From the NCBI GenBank assembly GCA_947503555.1, contig CANNEE010000005.1, positions 62,001 to 126,000 on the forward strand: a stretch of 64,000 bases of DNA, in the 5' to 3' direction. This document shows positions 48,046-58,027 of the stretch, one piece after another. The notes below the pieces were generated by a model. The model did not search any database. It saw nothing but the letters and a program-made list of their open reading frames with translations, and had not been told where the DNA came from. Numbering within the stretch: the stretch's first letter is position 1; each line of letters opens with the position of its first letter. The position numbers and the translations under genes were made by a program. Source of the stretch: an uncultured Shewanella sp. (GTDB taxonomy: Bacteria > Pseudomonadota > Gammaproteobacteria > Enterobacterales > Shewanellaceae).

Positions 48046-50475
48046 CTAACTGACTTTTTCTTCGATGATCTGCTCATGCTGGTGTAATTCTGGATATCTT
48101 AGTAGTACTTCTGCGGTAACATCGAGCAGCTCTCCGGTACCTATGACTTTCCAAAGTTTCTCTTCTAGGGCTTTAGCCTTGTGTTGAGCGTGTAGCATCA
48201 TATAGGCGAGCTCACGGCGAATATAGTTTAAATCTGGTTTACCAGTAGCACCGTAATAAACCCTAAGTGCGACAAATTTGCCGAGTTCCTGTGCCAGTTT
48301 AATAAAGTGTATTTGTGCATCTTTATCACTAAGCTCATCGCTTCTGACACATCTTAGTTGGATCTGGCCACGGGATTGCAAAGAGACTTGGAGATAAAAC
48401 TCAATGAAATCCATATGCTGATGAGGGTCCATGGTTTTCACTGGTTTAATTATGTCTTTCTTGAATTTGTCTAAGCTAAATAATGGCTCAAGATTGTATT
48501 CCATTGCCTTGTTGGTATCAGCTGCAAATAAGGCGGTAATATCATCTCTCTGGACAGAAATACCTAGGTTACTTAGCTTGGCTGAGCCAGTGGTTTTCTC
48601 GATAAATAGCGGAATGGATATCAAGCGCCGCATTAATAGGTTTTTCAGGCCTTCGGCTATCTCTTTTACATCACTATTATTTTCGGTTAATTGAACCAAT
48701 TTTGCTTTATTTAGTTCGATTAGCTTGCTTAAGAACTCGACGCCAACATGGGGCGTATGGCCCATTAGCGCACTTAAATGAATCGTAGCCCCTTTCTTAC
48801 GGGAGCGCACCAGCTCATAGGGGAGCTTTTCAAGCTTAAGATTTCCAGCGGCTTCTTGTAATCTTGGAAAGCTTAAGTGCAGTGGTTTCTTGGCATCGAT
48901 CTCCATAGTATCGAGCAGATTGATCTGTAGCCCTCTACTAGAGATATCTTGGGTGACACCTTTAATAACTTGTTGACCTTGGCGTATCACCACCGAAGTT
49001 TTAAAGGCATACCTTGCTTCATGTCGACGTTCACTGAAATGAAGAGAAACTAACTTGATGGAATTGTCTTTAATCTTGTCTTGGCCAAAGGGTTTGAGCA
49101 TATTGGCGTTCCCGCCTTTGCCCCAATCCTGATACATGCTGGTGTATTCAGGATTGCTGAGCTCTACCACTTGAATGACATGGGACAGGCTGTTTAATTG
49201 TTGCTGAGCCAAAGGCGAGTATTCTGAATCGTCACCCGGAAGAATTGAGGCCTTATAGGAAGCATCTTTATCTATTTCATGGGTATAGAGCTTGAACACT
49301 CGCCAGCTAGCCTTGCTGGAACCAAAGGTAAAAAACAGCGCCTGTAAATCTGTCTGCTTGAGTTCGGCTAAACTGGCTGAGTAAAATAGCTGTTTACCAC
49401 TGGCGTGATAGATAAAGCTGAAAAAGAGACTGTGATCTGAATCTTCGCCATAGGTAATCAGCTTTTTAAGGCGCTCTTTAGTCAGCATGCCTTGCAACTG
49501 GCAAGTATCTGTTTCATCTAAGAAGTAATTGACGAGTTTGCGATTATCATGACTTAACAGTTGGTGGGTAATTCGATATTCCCGCTCCATTAAATCATTG
49601 ACCAAGTCATTCACCTGCTCCACAAACAAGGGGAGATGCGGAAGGTGGGGCAGATAATGACGTTCCATTCCTAAGCCAGATGCCGTGACATTGACATCAT
49701 TAATATCCACTTTGTAGCGAAATTTATAGCCTGTAATAAGGTTTGCTAGCATTTCGCTTAGCTCTTCACTACCACTGACTCTTTTGAGTCTCATCCAGGT
49801 ATGTTTGTCGTTGGATTGAGTATCGACAACTTTATAGTCAACCCCTTTCTGTAGATCTTCAAAGTAATACTCTTCACCTAGCTCAAGCAGTTTGATGCGC
49901 AACGGCTTTTCTAAGTCAAAGTGATGACGTTTTTCTATTCTGATCCTTGCGCCACTGACTGAAAGGTCTACTGTGATACCACTAATTTCTTCTCTTCCGG
50001 GTTGTGATACAGCAATTTTTATACTGTAGTTCATTCGCTCTTCTTGGCGATTGATATAGTTACCCAACACTATCCCCGGTACTTTGAGGGCGGAAGTTAA
50101 CTTTGCTCCAGAGGCATTTAAAGCCTGTAGTTTCTCTCTACGGCGCACAAATGCCGCCATAACCTGCTCATAAACGCCTAATGTATATTTATTGCGAAAA
50201 AGCGCTAGAGATTGCTGAAATACTGCTTTAGATTCTTCATCGAGAAAGTGGCGCTGTGAGCCTTGAATCACCTCTTCACAGGGAAGATCTGATTTATTAC
50301 GCAGGTCGATAATGCGAGTACAAGGGGCAGCAATACGTTTGAGCTCCATCTTGAGCAAGAAGCGAGTAGAGTTACTCTCGTTTCGAGTAAAGTGTTCGAA
50401 AACCTCTTGGAAGTTGGCTTCCATAATAAGTGGTTTCAATTGCTCAATTAGTGCTTTGTGCTGTTCTAAACTCAT
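48046..50475 (-). CDS. Large double-PilZ cyclic-di-GMP receptor, PlzC-like
   Basis: An 809-residue protein with two PilZ domains. The first, near residues 145-220, has RQEER (RxxxR) and DLSVSGARIRI (DxSxxG). The second, near 460-580, has RHEAR and DISSRGLQINL. Both keep the c-di-GMP binding residues. The long flanking regions show no signal peptide or membrane helix. Vibrio cholerae PlzC (between serB and radA) has the same setting from memory, so orthology is likely. ATG 50475 (MSLEQHKALIEQ) is preferred to an in-frame TTG at 50511. The output pathway is unknown. Confidence 0.85.
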   Translation of the reverse strand: MSLEQHKALIEQLKPLIMEANFQEVFEHFTRNESNSTRFLLKMELKRIAAPCTRIIDLRNKSDLPCEEVIQGSQRHFLDEESKAVFQQSLALFRNKYTLGVYEQVMAAFVRRREKLQALNASGAKLTSALKVPGIVLGNYINRQEERMNYSIKIAVSQPGREEISGITVDLSVSGARIRIEKRHHFDLEKPLRIKLLELGEEYYFEDLQKGVDYKVVDTQSNDKHTWMRLKRVSGSEELSEMLANLITGYKFRYKVDINDVNVTASGLGMERHYLPHLPHLPLFVEQVNDLVNDLMEREYRITHQLLSHDNRKLVNYFLDETDTCQLQGMLTKERLKKLITYGEDSDHSLFFSFIYHASGKQLFYSASLAELKQTDLQALFFTFGSSKASWRVFKLYTHEIDKDASYKASILPGDDSEYSPLAQQQLNSLSHVIQVVELSNPEYTSMYQDWGKGGNANMLKPFGQDKIKDNSIKLVSLHFSERRHEARYAFKTSVVIRQGQQVIKGVTQDISSRGLQINLLDTMEIDAKKPLHLSFPRLQEAAGNLKLEKLPYELVRSRKKGATIHLSALMGHTPHVGVEFLSKLIELNKAKLVQLTENNSDVKEIAEGLKNLLMRRLISIPLFIEKTTGSAKLSNLGISVQRDDITALFAADTNKAMEYNLEPLFSLDKFKKDIIKPVKTMDPHQHMDFIEFYLQVSLQSRGQIQLRCVRSDELSDKDAQIHFIKLAQELGKFVALRVYYGATGKPDLNYIRRELAYMMLHAQHKAKALEEKLWKVIGTGELLDVTAEVLLRYPELHQHEQIIEEKVS

Positions 50476-50761
50476 TCGACTCTTACTTAAATTAATTCCG
50501 TTTTGGCACAATCCCTAGGGATTACTAGTGTATGGGTATTATAAGTTATCTCTTGTGGCTATTGCTTGTTAATTGGTAGCAGTTAGCGTAATTATGCAAT
50601 TATACGGAGTGGTTCCAATATTATTTCGGCCAAAACTGCAGTAACTTTATATAATAATCGTTTAACTCACACTTGCCTGCTTGTTTAAGGGGCTTTTTTT
50701 ACGGAATGCTGCTTTATTGAGCGGTCTTCTCTGGTTTTAAGGGAATTTGAAAGTAAGGGTT

Positions 50762-52126
50762 ATGGCAAAGAATAAAACAGCCTATGTGTGTAATGAGTGT
50801 GGTCAGGATTTTCCCCGTTGGCAGGGGCAATGTAGCGCTTGTCAGGAGTGGAATACGATAACTGAAGTCCGTTTAGGGCCTGCTAAGAGTGCGCGAGCTG
50901 CTCAGTTCTCCGGATATGCTGGCCAAGGTGGGAGTGAAGTTCAAACCTTAGATCAGATTGACCTTAATGAACTACCAAGAATAACTAGTGCTTTTTCTGA
51001 GTTAGATAGGGTGCTAGGTGGCGGAATAGTGCCTGGTTCGGCAATTTTGATAGGTGGCCACCCTGGTGCAGGTAAGAGTACCTTGTTGTTGCAGACCCTA
51101 TGTTTACTTGCTGAGCAGATGCCTGCGCTTTATGTCACAGGGGAAGAGTCACTGCAGCAAGTGGCTATGCGAGCAAATCGATTAGGTTTGCCGACCGCCA
51201 AGTTAAGAATGCTTTCAGAAACCAGTGTGGAACAGATCTGTGATATCGCGTTAAAGGAAAAGCCTAAGGTTATCGTCATAGACTCTATTCAAGTGATGCA
51301 TATGAGCGATGTTCAATCATCTCCAGGTAGCGTTTCTCAGGTGAGGGAGTCAGCTTCATATTTGACACGCTTTGCTAAGCAAAATGGTATCGCCATTATT
51401 ATGGTGGGTCATGTGACGAAAGACGGTAGCTTGGCGGGGCCTAAAGTACTTGAGCACTGTATCGATTGCTCTGTGATGTTTGAGGGCGATAGTGATAGTC
51501 GTTATCGAACCCTACGTTCACACAAAAACCGTTTTGGTGCGATTAATGAACTTGGTGTATTTGCCATGACGGAGCGTGGACTTAAAGAGGTGGCTAATCC
51601 ATCGGCTATCTTTCTCTCACGTGGTGATGGCGCCGCTTCAGGCTCTGTGGTTATGGTGGTTTGGGAGGGGACAAGACCGCTTTTGGTTGAGCTTCAAGTC
51701 TTGGTGGATAACTCCGCTATGTCTAACCCTAGGCGCGTTGCTGTGGGAATGGATGCCAATCGCTTAGCCATGTTACTTGCGGTAATGCACAAACATGGTG
51801 GTTTATTGATGTCAGATCAAGATGTGTTTGTGAACGTGGTTGGTGGGGTAAAAGTTACTGAGACCAGTGCTGATTTATCTGTATTGCTTGCTATGGTGTC
51901 GAGTTTCCGTGATGAGGTATTAGCGAGCGACCTTGTAGTATTTGGTGAAGTAGGTCTATCGGGAGAGATTCGCCCCGTGCCTAATGGGCAGGAGAGGTTG
52001 GTGGAAGCGGCAAAGCATGGATTTAAAAGGGCAATAGTACCTGTCGCCAATGTGCCTAAACGTATGCCTGAAGGGATGGAGGTTGTCGGTGTGACCAAGT
52101 TGTCACAGGCGCTCGAAGCCCTATGA
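50762..52126 (+). CDS. radA: DNA repair/recombination protein RadA
   Basis: RecA-like branch-migration helicase. The 454-residue product has the N-terminal C4 zinc finger (CNECGQDFPRWQGQCSAC), Walker A GGHPGAGKST, the RadA-specific KNRFG motif (HKNRFGAIN) and a C-terminal Lon-protease-like domain lacking the protease Ser. ATG 50762 gives MAKNKTAYVCNECG as in E. coli; a TTG at 50747 is in frame. It sits between two PilZ genes on the other strand. Confidence 0.96.
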   Translation: MAKNKTAYVCNECGQDFPRWQGQCSACQEWNTITEVRLGPAKSARAAQFSGYAGQGGSEVQTLDQIDLNELPRITSAFSELDRVLGGGIVPGSAILIGGHPGAGKSTLLLQTLCLLAEQMPALYVTGEESLQQVAMRANRLGLPTAKLRMLSETSVEQICDIALKEKPKVIVIDSIQVMHMSDVQSSPGSVSQVRESASYLTRFAKQNGIAIIMVGHVTKDGSLAGPKVLEHCIDCSVMFEGDSDSRYRTLRSHKNRFGAINELGVFAMTERGLKEVANPSAIFLSRGDGAASGSVVMVVWEGTRPLLVELQVLVDNSAMSNPRRVAVGMDANRLAMLLAVMHKHGGLLMSDQDVFVNVVGGVKVTETSADLSVLLAMVSSFRDEVLASDLVVFGEVGLSGEIRPVPNGQERLVEAAKHGFKRAIVPVANVPKRMPEGMEVVGVTKLSQALEAL

Positions 52127-52166
52127 ATACAGGTAACTAATACAGTTAATTTATACAAGCACTAAG

Positions 52167-52210
52167 AAGAACTAGGTGCAGCTGTTTGCTACCCCTAGTT
52201 CTTTTATTTT
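52167..52210. terminator. Terminator between radA and the small PilZ gene
   Basis: AAGAACTAGG (52167-52176) pairs perfectly with CCTAGTTCTT (52194-52203), followed by TTATTTT. The loop is 17 bases. It serves two convergent genes. Confidence 0.82.
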
Positions 52211-52213
52211 GAG

Positions 52214-52588
52214 TTAATCATTGGAAGTATCGTGGGCTTCGACAAAGAGTGCCAATTCGCGATTGAGTAAGGAAGCATCACCAATATTAAGCTCAAGAAT
52301 TCGCCTTAAATGGCTGATGCTATCGACATCTATGTTTAGGCATTTTAACCCTAGCTTTGTGGCTTCATCGTGAACCAGTTCTGCTTCCATGTTTAGTTCA
52401 ATATCAGAATCGGGCAGGCTAAAGTTTAGGGTGACTTGCTCTGTCGATAACTCTGCTCCTTGGGGCTTTTCTATCAAGGCGCCATTAAGGCTAAGATCTA
52501 AAATTCTAGTATTCCACTTCTGCTTGCCTTGACGAAGAAATGCTGTAGCGGCAAACAAAATACGAGAAAACTGGCGCCTATCATCCAT
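52214..52588 (-). CDS. Single-domain PilZ protein
   Basis: A 124-residue protein made almost wholly of one PilZ domain. MDDRRQFSRILFAATAFL carries the RxxxR motif at the very N-terminus, and ILDLSLNGALIEKP carries DxSxxG, so c-di-GMP binding is expected. A helical C-terminal tail (SHLRRILELNIGDASLLNRELALF) follows, as in many stand-alone PilZ adaptor proteins. Target unknown. It is convergent with radA and divergent from torR. Confidence 0.92.
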   Translation of the reverse strand: MDDRRQFSRILFAATAFLRQGKQKWNTRILDLSLNGALIEKPQGAELSTEQVTLNFSLPDSDIELNMEAELVHDEATKLGLKCLNIDVDSISHLRRILELNIGDASLLNRELALFVEAHDTSND

Positions 52589-52791
52589 AATTCATCCTTT
52601 GATTATTAATAATGCTGCAGGTTTATCCTTAAGCATATGCGATCTTGTTGTCGCTGTAAAAAGTCCTTGTTGATAAATAGTGAGCTGCACTCAATTATTT
52701 TAAGGGCTGATTCTCAGATTAGCAGTTCAACACTGGGAATTTATGAAAAATTATGAATAATTAAGGGGTCGTGTCCTAATAAGAGTTTTTT

Positions 52792-53496
52792 ATGAGCTAT
52801 AAAGTACTGGTTGTCGATGATGAGGCAGTAATAAGAACAAGATTAAAAGGCTACTTTGAAAAAGAGGGCTATCAGGTGCTGCAAGCTATGGACGGTGAGC
52901 AGATGTGGCAACTGTTTAATGCCAATGACATAGATCTTGTCATGTTGGATATTAATCTACCAGGCACCGATGGTTTGAGTTTGGCGAGGGAATTAAGATC
53001 CCAGTCTGAAGTGGGCATTATTCTAGTCACAGGCCGAGATGAGACCATAGATAAGATTGTTGGCCTAGAAATGGGAGCCGATGATTATGTTACTAAGCCC
53101 TTTGAATTAAGAGAGTTATTAGTTAGAGTCAAAAACCTGTTATGGCGTATAAATTTAACCCGTAAAGTGCAAGCAAAGCTTGACGCTATCACTCGTGACG
53201 ACAGCGTAGTGAATTTTGATGATTTCACCTTAGATTTAGATAGCCGCAAGCTTAGTCGTAATAAAGAGCCGATTAAACTTACTAAGGCTGAGTTTGAACT
53301 ACTATCAGCATTTGTTCAGCAGCCACAGACCGTACTTTCTCGAGAGCAGTTGATGCAAGCATCCAGTCATCGCAGTGATGAGGTTAATGATAGAACCGTC
53401 GATGTGCTTATCAGACGTTTGCGTAACAAATTAGACAGCGACCTATTCGTCACTGTCCATGGTGAAGGTTATCTGTTTTCTGCGAAAACTAGTTAG
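52792..53496 (+). CDS. torR: Response regulator TorR
   Basis: A 234-residue OmpR/PhoB-type regulator. The receiver domain has the acidic pair at Asp9-Asp10, the phospho-acceptor Asp53 (MLDINLPGTDG) and the conserved Lys in VTKPFELRELL. The C-terminal winged helix ends VHGEGYLFSAK. The TorR name rests on similarity and on the adjacent torT and torS. In E. coli and Shewanella it activates the TMAO reductase operon. Its stop overlaps the convergent torT by eight bases. Confidence 0.9.
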   Translation: MSYKVLVVDDEAVIRTRLKGYFEKEGYQVLQAMDGEQMWQLFNANDIDLVMLDINLPGTDGLSLARELRSQSEVGIILVTGRDETIDKIVGLEMGADDYVTKPFELRELLVRVKNLLWRINLTRKVQAKLDAITRDDSVVNFDDFTLDLDSRKLSRNKEPIKLTKAEFELLSAFVQQPQTVLSREQLMQASSHRSDEVNDRTVDVLIRRLRNKLDSDLFVTVHGEGYLFSAKTS

Positions 53497-54544
53497 CCGT
53501 TACTTTATATTTAGGGTAAAACTCGGCTGGCGCTAGGCTGTTTGTTAACGCGCTTTGGGCTGGCGCATTATTATCTAAAGGAATGATCTTGGGGCCGATA
53601 TCACCAAATGGCTTGGCCCCTTCAAGCTCTCTTACGATAACATCGACTGCGAGCTTTCCTTGGAGTACAACTTGATCGTCGTTAGCATATATGACTTTTC
53701 CCCGATAAAGCCCTCTTAAGGTTGCCGGAGACAAGTAGGTACTGACTAGCTTAATCTTTTCTGTGAGCCCTTTTTGTTTTAATAGGCTAACAGAAGCTTC
53801 GATAGCGACTGCACTGCCTATGATGTATTCGGGGACAAAATCCTTTAATTGCAGTTGAAGCTGTTTTCTATGTAGGTTTCGGTTGTTATCGGCGTGACGA
53901 ATGGCTTTTATTTGTACATGGCTATCGTTAATAGCCGCTCTTAGGCCTTGTTCTACCCAGTTTGAGCCACCGACTTTCTTAGGCCCTGTAAGTAATGCAA
54001 CTTGCACCTGTTGCTTGGCATTACGCTTGATAAACTCACCAACCATAGACCCCATTTGATACCAGTTTACTCCGACTCGTGTATTAACTCTCTCACTGGA
54101 GAGTTGGTTTACTAGGGCAATGATAGGTTTGGTAATTTTCTTTGGGTAAAAAGAGAGTATGTCGGGCGCTACGGCTCCGAGTAAAATAGCATCATAATCT
54201 GCTTGCAGGCATTGCTCTAGCTGCTCTAGCTGGCGTGACACTCCATAATAGCTATTGGCTTCATAAAGATCTAAATGAATGTTGAGCTGTTTAGCGTGAC
54301 GCATTAGGCCATAGTTGATGCCTATCCAATAGGCATCTTTAAGGTGAGGAACGAGTGCACAAACCTTCCAAGCTTTACTTGCTGTCGCCAACGGCGTGTA
54401 GTGTAAACTTTTCAGCTCTTGTACCTGAGAGTTATAGGGGCTTCGCTGCTCTAACAGCCAAGATGAAGGAGCTGCTTCCACTTGGCAGATACAATTAATG
54501 ATAAAGATAGCGATACCTAATGTAGCTGAAAATACCTTATACAA
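53489..54544 (-). CDS. torT: Periplasmic TMAO-sensing protein TorT
   Basis: Periplasmic binding protein that presents trimethylamine N-oxide to TorS. About 351 residues with signal peptide (SATLGIAIFIINCICQVEA, cleavage near residue 24) and a periplasmic-binding-protein fold: VCALVPHLKDAYWIGINYGL, YDAILLGAVAPDILSFYP, QVALLTGPKKVGGSNWVEQG. The TTG at 54544 lies six bases after AAGGGGG and is preferred to the TTG at 54550, which abuts it. It is divergent from torS. Confidence 0.9.
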   Translation of the reverse strand: MYKVFSATLGIAIFIINCICQVEAAPSSWLLEQRSPYNSQVQELKSLHYTPLATASKAWKVCALVPHLKDAYWIGINYGLMRHAKQLNIHLDLYEANSYYGVSRQLEQLEQCLQADYDAILLGAVAPDILSFYPKKITKPIIALVNQLSSERVNTRVGVNWYQMGSMVGEFIKRNAKQQVQVALLTGPKKVGGSNWVEQGLRAAINDSHVQIKAIRHADNNRNLHRKQLQLQLKDFVPEYIIGSAVAIEASVSLLKQKGLTEKIKLVSTYLSPATLRGLYRGKVIYANDDQVVLQGKLAVDVIVRELEGAKPFGDIGPKIIPLDNNAPAQSALTNSLAPAEFYPKYKVTAN

Positions 54545-54716
54545 GCGCAACCCCCTTATGTTGATTGTCCCTATTATAATCCCAGTAGCCTTAGGTTAAT
54601 AGGAAGCTTTACCTTGTTATGGGAGTTGTATCAACTGCAATTAGTTGAATTTTGTTATCATTAATATTGAGTTTTTAAATAAGCCTGTTGGTTTGGTATT
54701 TAGAGAAGGGCAGTGG

Positions 54717-57683
54717 GTGAGAAGTTTATCTTGGTCTACCAGTAGCTTAATTGGCCGGCTTATGTTGGCTTTTAGTTTATTAGCTGTACTACTGCTTTTA
54801 CTCATTAGTCAGGGCAGTTTAAGCCTGTATTGGGTCAAGCAAGCCGATCAATTTCTGTATGAGAAATCTCTGCCAGCATCAGAAACTGCTCGTCAACTGT
54901 CGAGAGCTTCATCGGCGTTAGCGGATACAGCATTACAATTTGAACAAGTTGAGTTAGAAGCTCAGCGTGCAGGTATCGAAGCTAAACTAATCCAGTATTC
55001 ACAAGAGATGAATCGGGCCATTGCAGAGTTAGAAGCCTTGGGGATTACTTCAGAAATTGACCTGCAGCAAGTTGGCAATATAGCCAATGATATTGTCGAT
55101 ATTAGTCAGAGTGTAAAGCAAAGGTTGAAGATGGAAGATCTGCTTAGGGCTCAGTCTAGGTTGCTTTCTCGCGCGGCGAATACCAGTGCTGAATTGCTGC
55201 AAGCAGAGTTAGCCGTTGTCGATTCTGCTATTTTGGCTAAATTGAGTTTGGCCTATCCGCAACAGGTTGGTATACAAAAGAGTGCAAGCTTGCTTGATGA
55301 CGTCATTGAGTTGGATATCGATATTCAAGAGCAGCTCAATGCAGCGGTCAAGTTGGTTCATCGAATCTCACTCATCAGTCAGCTGTTTCTGTCTCCTCAG
55401 CAACATGAGCTGTTGCAAACCTTAGTCGATATGGCGTCAGAACCCGCAATTAACCACCCTGGGCGCACCGTTGATTTAAACGCATTGGACTGGGTAATTG
55501 AACTTGTTCGTGACCCTGTTAGAGCGCAGTCACTAGAGCGTCAATTCAAGCTACTGGCTAGTCTTGAAGGCAGTATCGCATTGCATCATAAATACACTAC
55601 CCACCTAGAAACAGAGTCAATCAAACTAAATGCGTTAATCGATAAGCTTAGCTTACTCAACGCAAGCGTTGATCGAGCATTATTGGCACAGCAGGATTTG
55701 GCAAAACAGGCCAGGTCAAGTTATTTGCAGCAGTTAAACTGGGCAACAATTGGTTTGTGGGTGACAGGTTGCTTGATGCTGGTGGTGATTCTTTTTGTTG
55801 TTTATAAGGTCATATATCAAGGAATCGCTTTAAGACTTAACGAGGCAACCGATGCCTTGGCTCGATTAAGTCAGGGCGATACTAGAGTTAGCTTAGATCC
55901 ACATGGTGATGATGAATTGACCGCTATGGCCAGTGCTATTGAGGCGTTTAAGCGTAAAACGAGTCACAATCAGAAGTTGCAGATGGATTTGCGTAAGAGT
56001 GCCAGTGAGTTAACCGAACATAAATTAGCACTAGAAGCTAAGGTGATAGAAAGAACCAGAGAGCTTGCCGATACAAACGAAAGGCTGGACTCTGAGGCGA
56101 AAGGTCATGCTCAAGCAAGGGAAGTCGCAGAGAAGGCCAATCAGGCCAAATCCTTATTCCTAGCAACTATGAGTCATGAAATTCGTACACCGCTTAATGG
56201 GGTGTTAGGAACGCTAGAGTTGCTTGGTCAGGCTCAGTTACCGCCTGCACAGAAACAGCTATTAGCGCTATCTCAATACAGTGGCACTCTACTGCAAACA
56301 GTGCTTAACGATATCTTAGATTTTTCTCGCTTAGAGCAAGGTGCTTTGCGTAATGAGCCGAGACCGGTAGCTATCAGTGAGCTACTCGATGAAGTGATGG
56401 CGATTATGTTAGCGGGTGCAAACTTAGCTGATTTGACCTTAACCATTGATAAGCGAGATCTACCTGCTTGCATCAGTGTTGATGGACCCAAATTAAGGCA
56501 AGTCTTGTTTAACCTTCTTGGAAATGCGATCAAATTTACTGCTAGGGGTAAAGTTGAGTTGATTGTGCAAGCTAAGGAAGGTGTTTTGGAGTTTGAAGTG
56601 GTTGATACTGGGGAAGGTATAGCCCCTGATGCGATTAAGCAGTTATTCAAGCCCTATAGTGATCTGCCCTTATCGAATTCACAACCTAAGAGCCGTACTC
56701 GGGGAACAGGCTTAGGCCTGGCAATCTGTAAAGAGTTAGTCGACTTAATGAACCAAGATGAGCACAAGAGCATCTGGGTGAAGAGTGAGTTAGGTAACGG
56801 AAGTCGCTTTGGGTTTAGCCTGCCTTTAGTGATAACTCAGGAGTGTGGCTGTCAGGAAGCGCAAGCGCCTTTGCTTGTAGAACCTATGAAGGTGCTGGTG
56901 GTTGAAGATAACAAGGTCAATGCCATGGTGGCTCAGGGCTTTTTGGCTCATTTGGGGCATACTTCTGTGTTGGCGACCAGTTGTGAGCAGGCATTAGCAC
57001 TTTATACGCGAGAAACAGCGTTGGAGTTTGATGCCTTAATGTTAGATATTCAACTAGGTGATGGAACAGGTGTTGAGCTGCTTGATAGCTTTAAACTGCT
57101 TAATACTCAATTGATGCATCATATACCAATCGCGGCATTCACAGCTCAGCTTCAAGAGCAAGACCTTAAGGCTTATACCAAACGAGGCTTTGATAAAATT
57201 TTGGGTAAACCATTAAGCTTAAATGAACTCGGTATGTGGTTGGGCATGGCGACTAGCTCCGAAGCAAAGGCTGAGCAAGCTGTAGAGCCGGAGTTTAAGG
57301 CTGTTGCTAAGGACGTAAGTCTGGCTCAAATTAATGAAGAGCTTCATCAAGAAGCTGAATATGACCTGCTAGATGTCGCTTTATTAGAGCAGGATATTGA
57401 TATTCTTGGGCTTGCTAGTGTTATTGAACTACGCGAATTGTTTGAGCAGTCGAGTCGTTCACAGCTAGATGGGCTTATGGCTACTGATGCCAATACCGCC
57501 AAATTGCTTCACAGTTTGAAAGGCAGTAGTGCCAGTATAGGTTTAATTAAACTATCCGCCTTTTGTAAGCAACAAGAGCAAGAAGTGTTTGGAGAAGACA
57601 TTCATCAAGCACTCGTTCGCTTATGGCAAGCATCCTTGGCTCAGCTAAATTCACTGCTAAGCGCTCATGATGCTAAGAAATAG
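54717..57683 (+). CDS. torS: Hybrid sensor histidine kinase TorS
   Basis: TMAO-responsive phosphorelay kinase of the inner membrane, about 988 residues. Order: membrane helix (about 12-38), large periplasmic helical sensor (40-340), second helix ([21 protein letters not shown]), HAMP, coiled coil, HisKA with phospho-His at about 487 ([12 protein letters not shown]), HATPase ([15 protein letters not shown]), receiver ([12 protein letters not shown]; Asp in MLDIQLGDG) and HPt ([14 protein letters not shown]). The GTG at 54717 is six bases after AAGGG; the longer frame from 54645 lacks support. Confidence 0.92.
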   Translation: MRSLSWSTSSLIGRLMLAFSLLAVLLLLLISQGSLSLYWVKQADQFLYEKSLPASETARQLSRASSALADTALQFEQVELEAQRAGIEAKLIQYSQEMNRAIAELEALGITSEIDLQQVGNIANDIVDISQSVKQRLKMEDLLRAQSRLLSRAANTSAELLQAELAVVDSAILAKLSLAYPQQVGIQKSASLLDDVIELDIDIQEQLNAAVKLVHRISLISQLFLSPQQHELLQTLVDMASEPAINHPGRTVDLNALDWVIELVRDPVRAQSLERQFKLLASLEGSIALHHKYTTHLETESIKLNALIDKLSLLNASVDRALLAQQDLAKQARSSYLQQLNWATIGLWVTGCLMLVVILFVVYKVIYQGIALRLNEATDALARLSQGDTRVSLDPHGDDELTAMASAIEAFKRKTSHNQKLQMDLRKSASELTEHKLALEAKVIERTRELADTNERLDSEAKGHAQAREVAEKANQAKSLFLATMSHEIRTPLNGVLGTLELLGQAQLPPAQKQLLALSQYSGTLLQTVLNDILDFSRLEQGALRNEPRPVAISELLDEVMAIMLAGANLADLTLTIDKRDLPACISVDGPKLRQVLFNLLGNAIKFTARGKVELIVQAKEGVLEFEVVDTGEGIAPDAIKQLFKPYSDLPLSNSQPKSRTRGTGLGLAICKELVDLMNQDEHKSIWVKSELGNGSRFGFSLPLVITQECGCQEAQAPLLVEPMKVLVVEDNKVNAMVAQGFLAHLGHTSVLATSCEQALALYTRETALEFDALMLDIQLGDGTGVELLDSFKLLNTQLMHHIPIAAFTAQLQEQDLKAYTKRGFDKILGKPLSLNELGMWLGMATSSEAKAEQAVEPEFKAVAKDVSLAQINEELHQEAEYDLLDVALLEQDIDILGLASVIELRELFEQSSRSQLDGLMATDANTAKLLHSLKGSSASIGLIKLSAFCKQQEQEVFGEDIHQALVRLWQASLAQLNSLLSAHDAKK

Positions 57684-57751
57684 CTTCAAAGTAAAAATTT
57701 TATTGTTCTGATATATGTATAGTGTTTTCTCATGATTTTGAGTCAAAATGC

Positions 57752-57960
57752 CACAACAGGATTAGGTGACTGGTGGCGAATGCAGTAGTATTCGCCGCCA
57801 ACAAAGGTTGTGTGATTTTCTAGGCCGAGTTATCGGAGGAAAATCTAAGTTATTCTCAAAATGTCAGCACGCAAAGGCTGATAACAATCTCGTTATTTTT
57901 GAGGATGATTTGCAAATCACTCTTTATTGAGTGGATCTCTCACTCAAGGTATTTACCTTG
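57752..57960 (+). promoter_or_regulatory. Multi-hairpin leader of the purine permease gene
   Basis: The 344-bp gap before the NCS2 gene holds at least five helices: CACAAC/GTTGTG (57752/57807) around TGGTGGCGAAT/ATTCGCCGCCA (57771/57790); GATTTTC/GAAAATC (57814/57838) around CCGA/TCGG; a three-way arrangement CTCAAAA/TTTTGAG (57855/57897) with TCAGC/GCTGA and TAAC/GTTA inside; TGATTTGCAAATCA (57906); and two competing hairpins, TTGAGTG/CACTCAA (57927/57941) and CAAGG/CCTTG (57945/57956). It looks like a regulatory RNA, but does not match the purine riboswitch consensus I know. Confidence 0.5.
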
Positions 57961-58027
57961 GGGCTCTAATTTGCCATAGCCGGCGTCAATATGACCGAAA
58001 CTAAGAGATCTATAGGCAGTATTACTC

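Noticed and set aside
57866-57881. PurR-like operator (ACGCAAAGGCTGAT) before the purine permease
   Set aside because: Only the left half resembles the consensus; too degenerate to call.
57752-57960. Purine (guanine/adenine) riboswitch before the NCS2 gene
   Set aside because: Three-way folding is possible, but the conserved junction and loop sequences of the class are not there, so I list it only as an unassigned leader.
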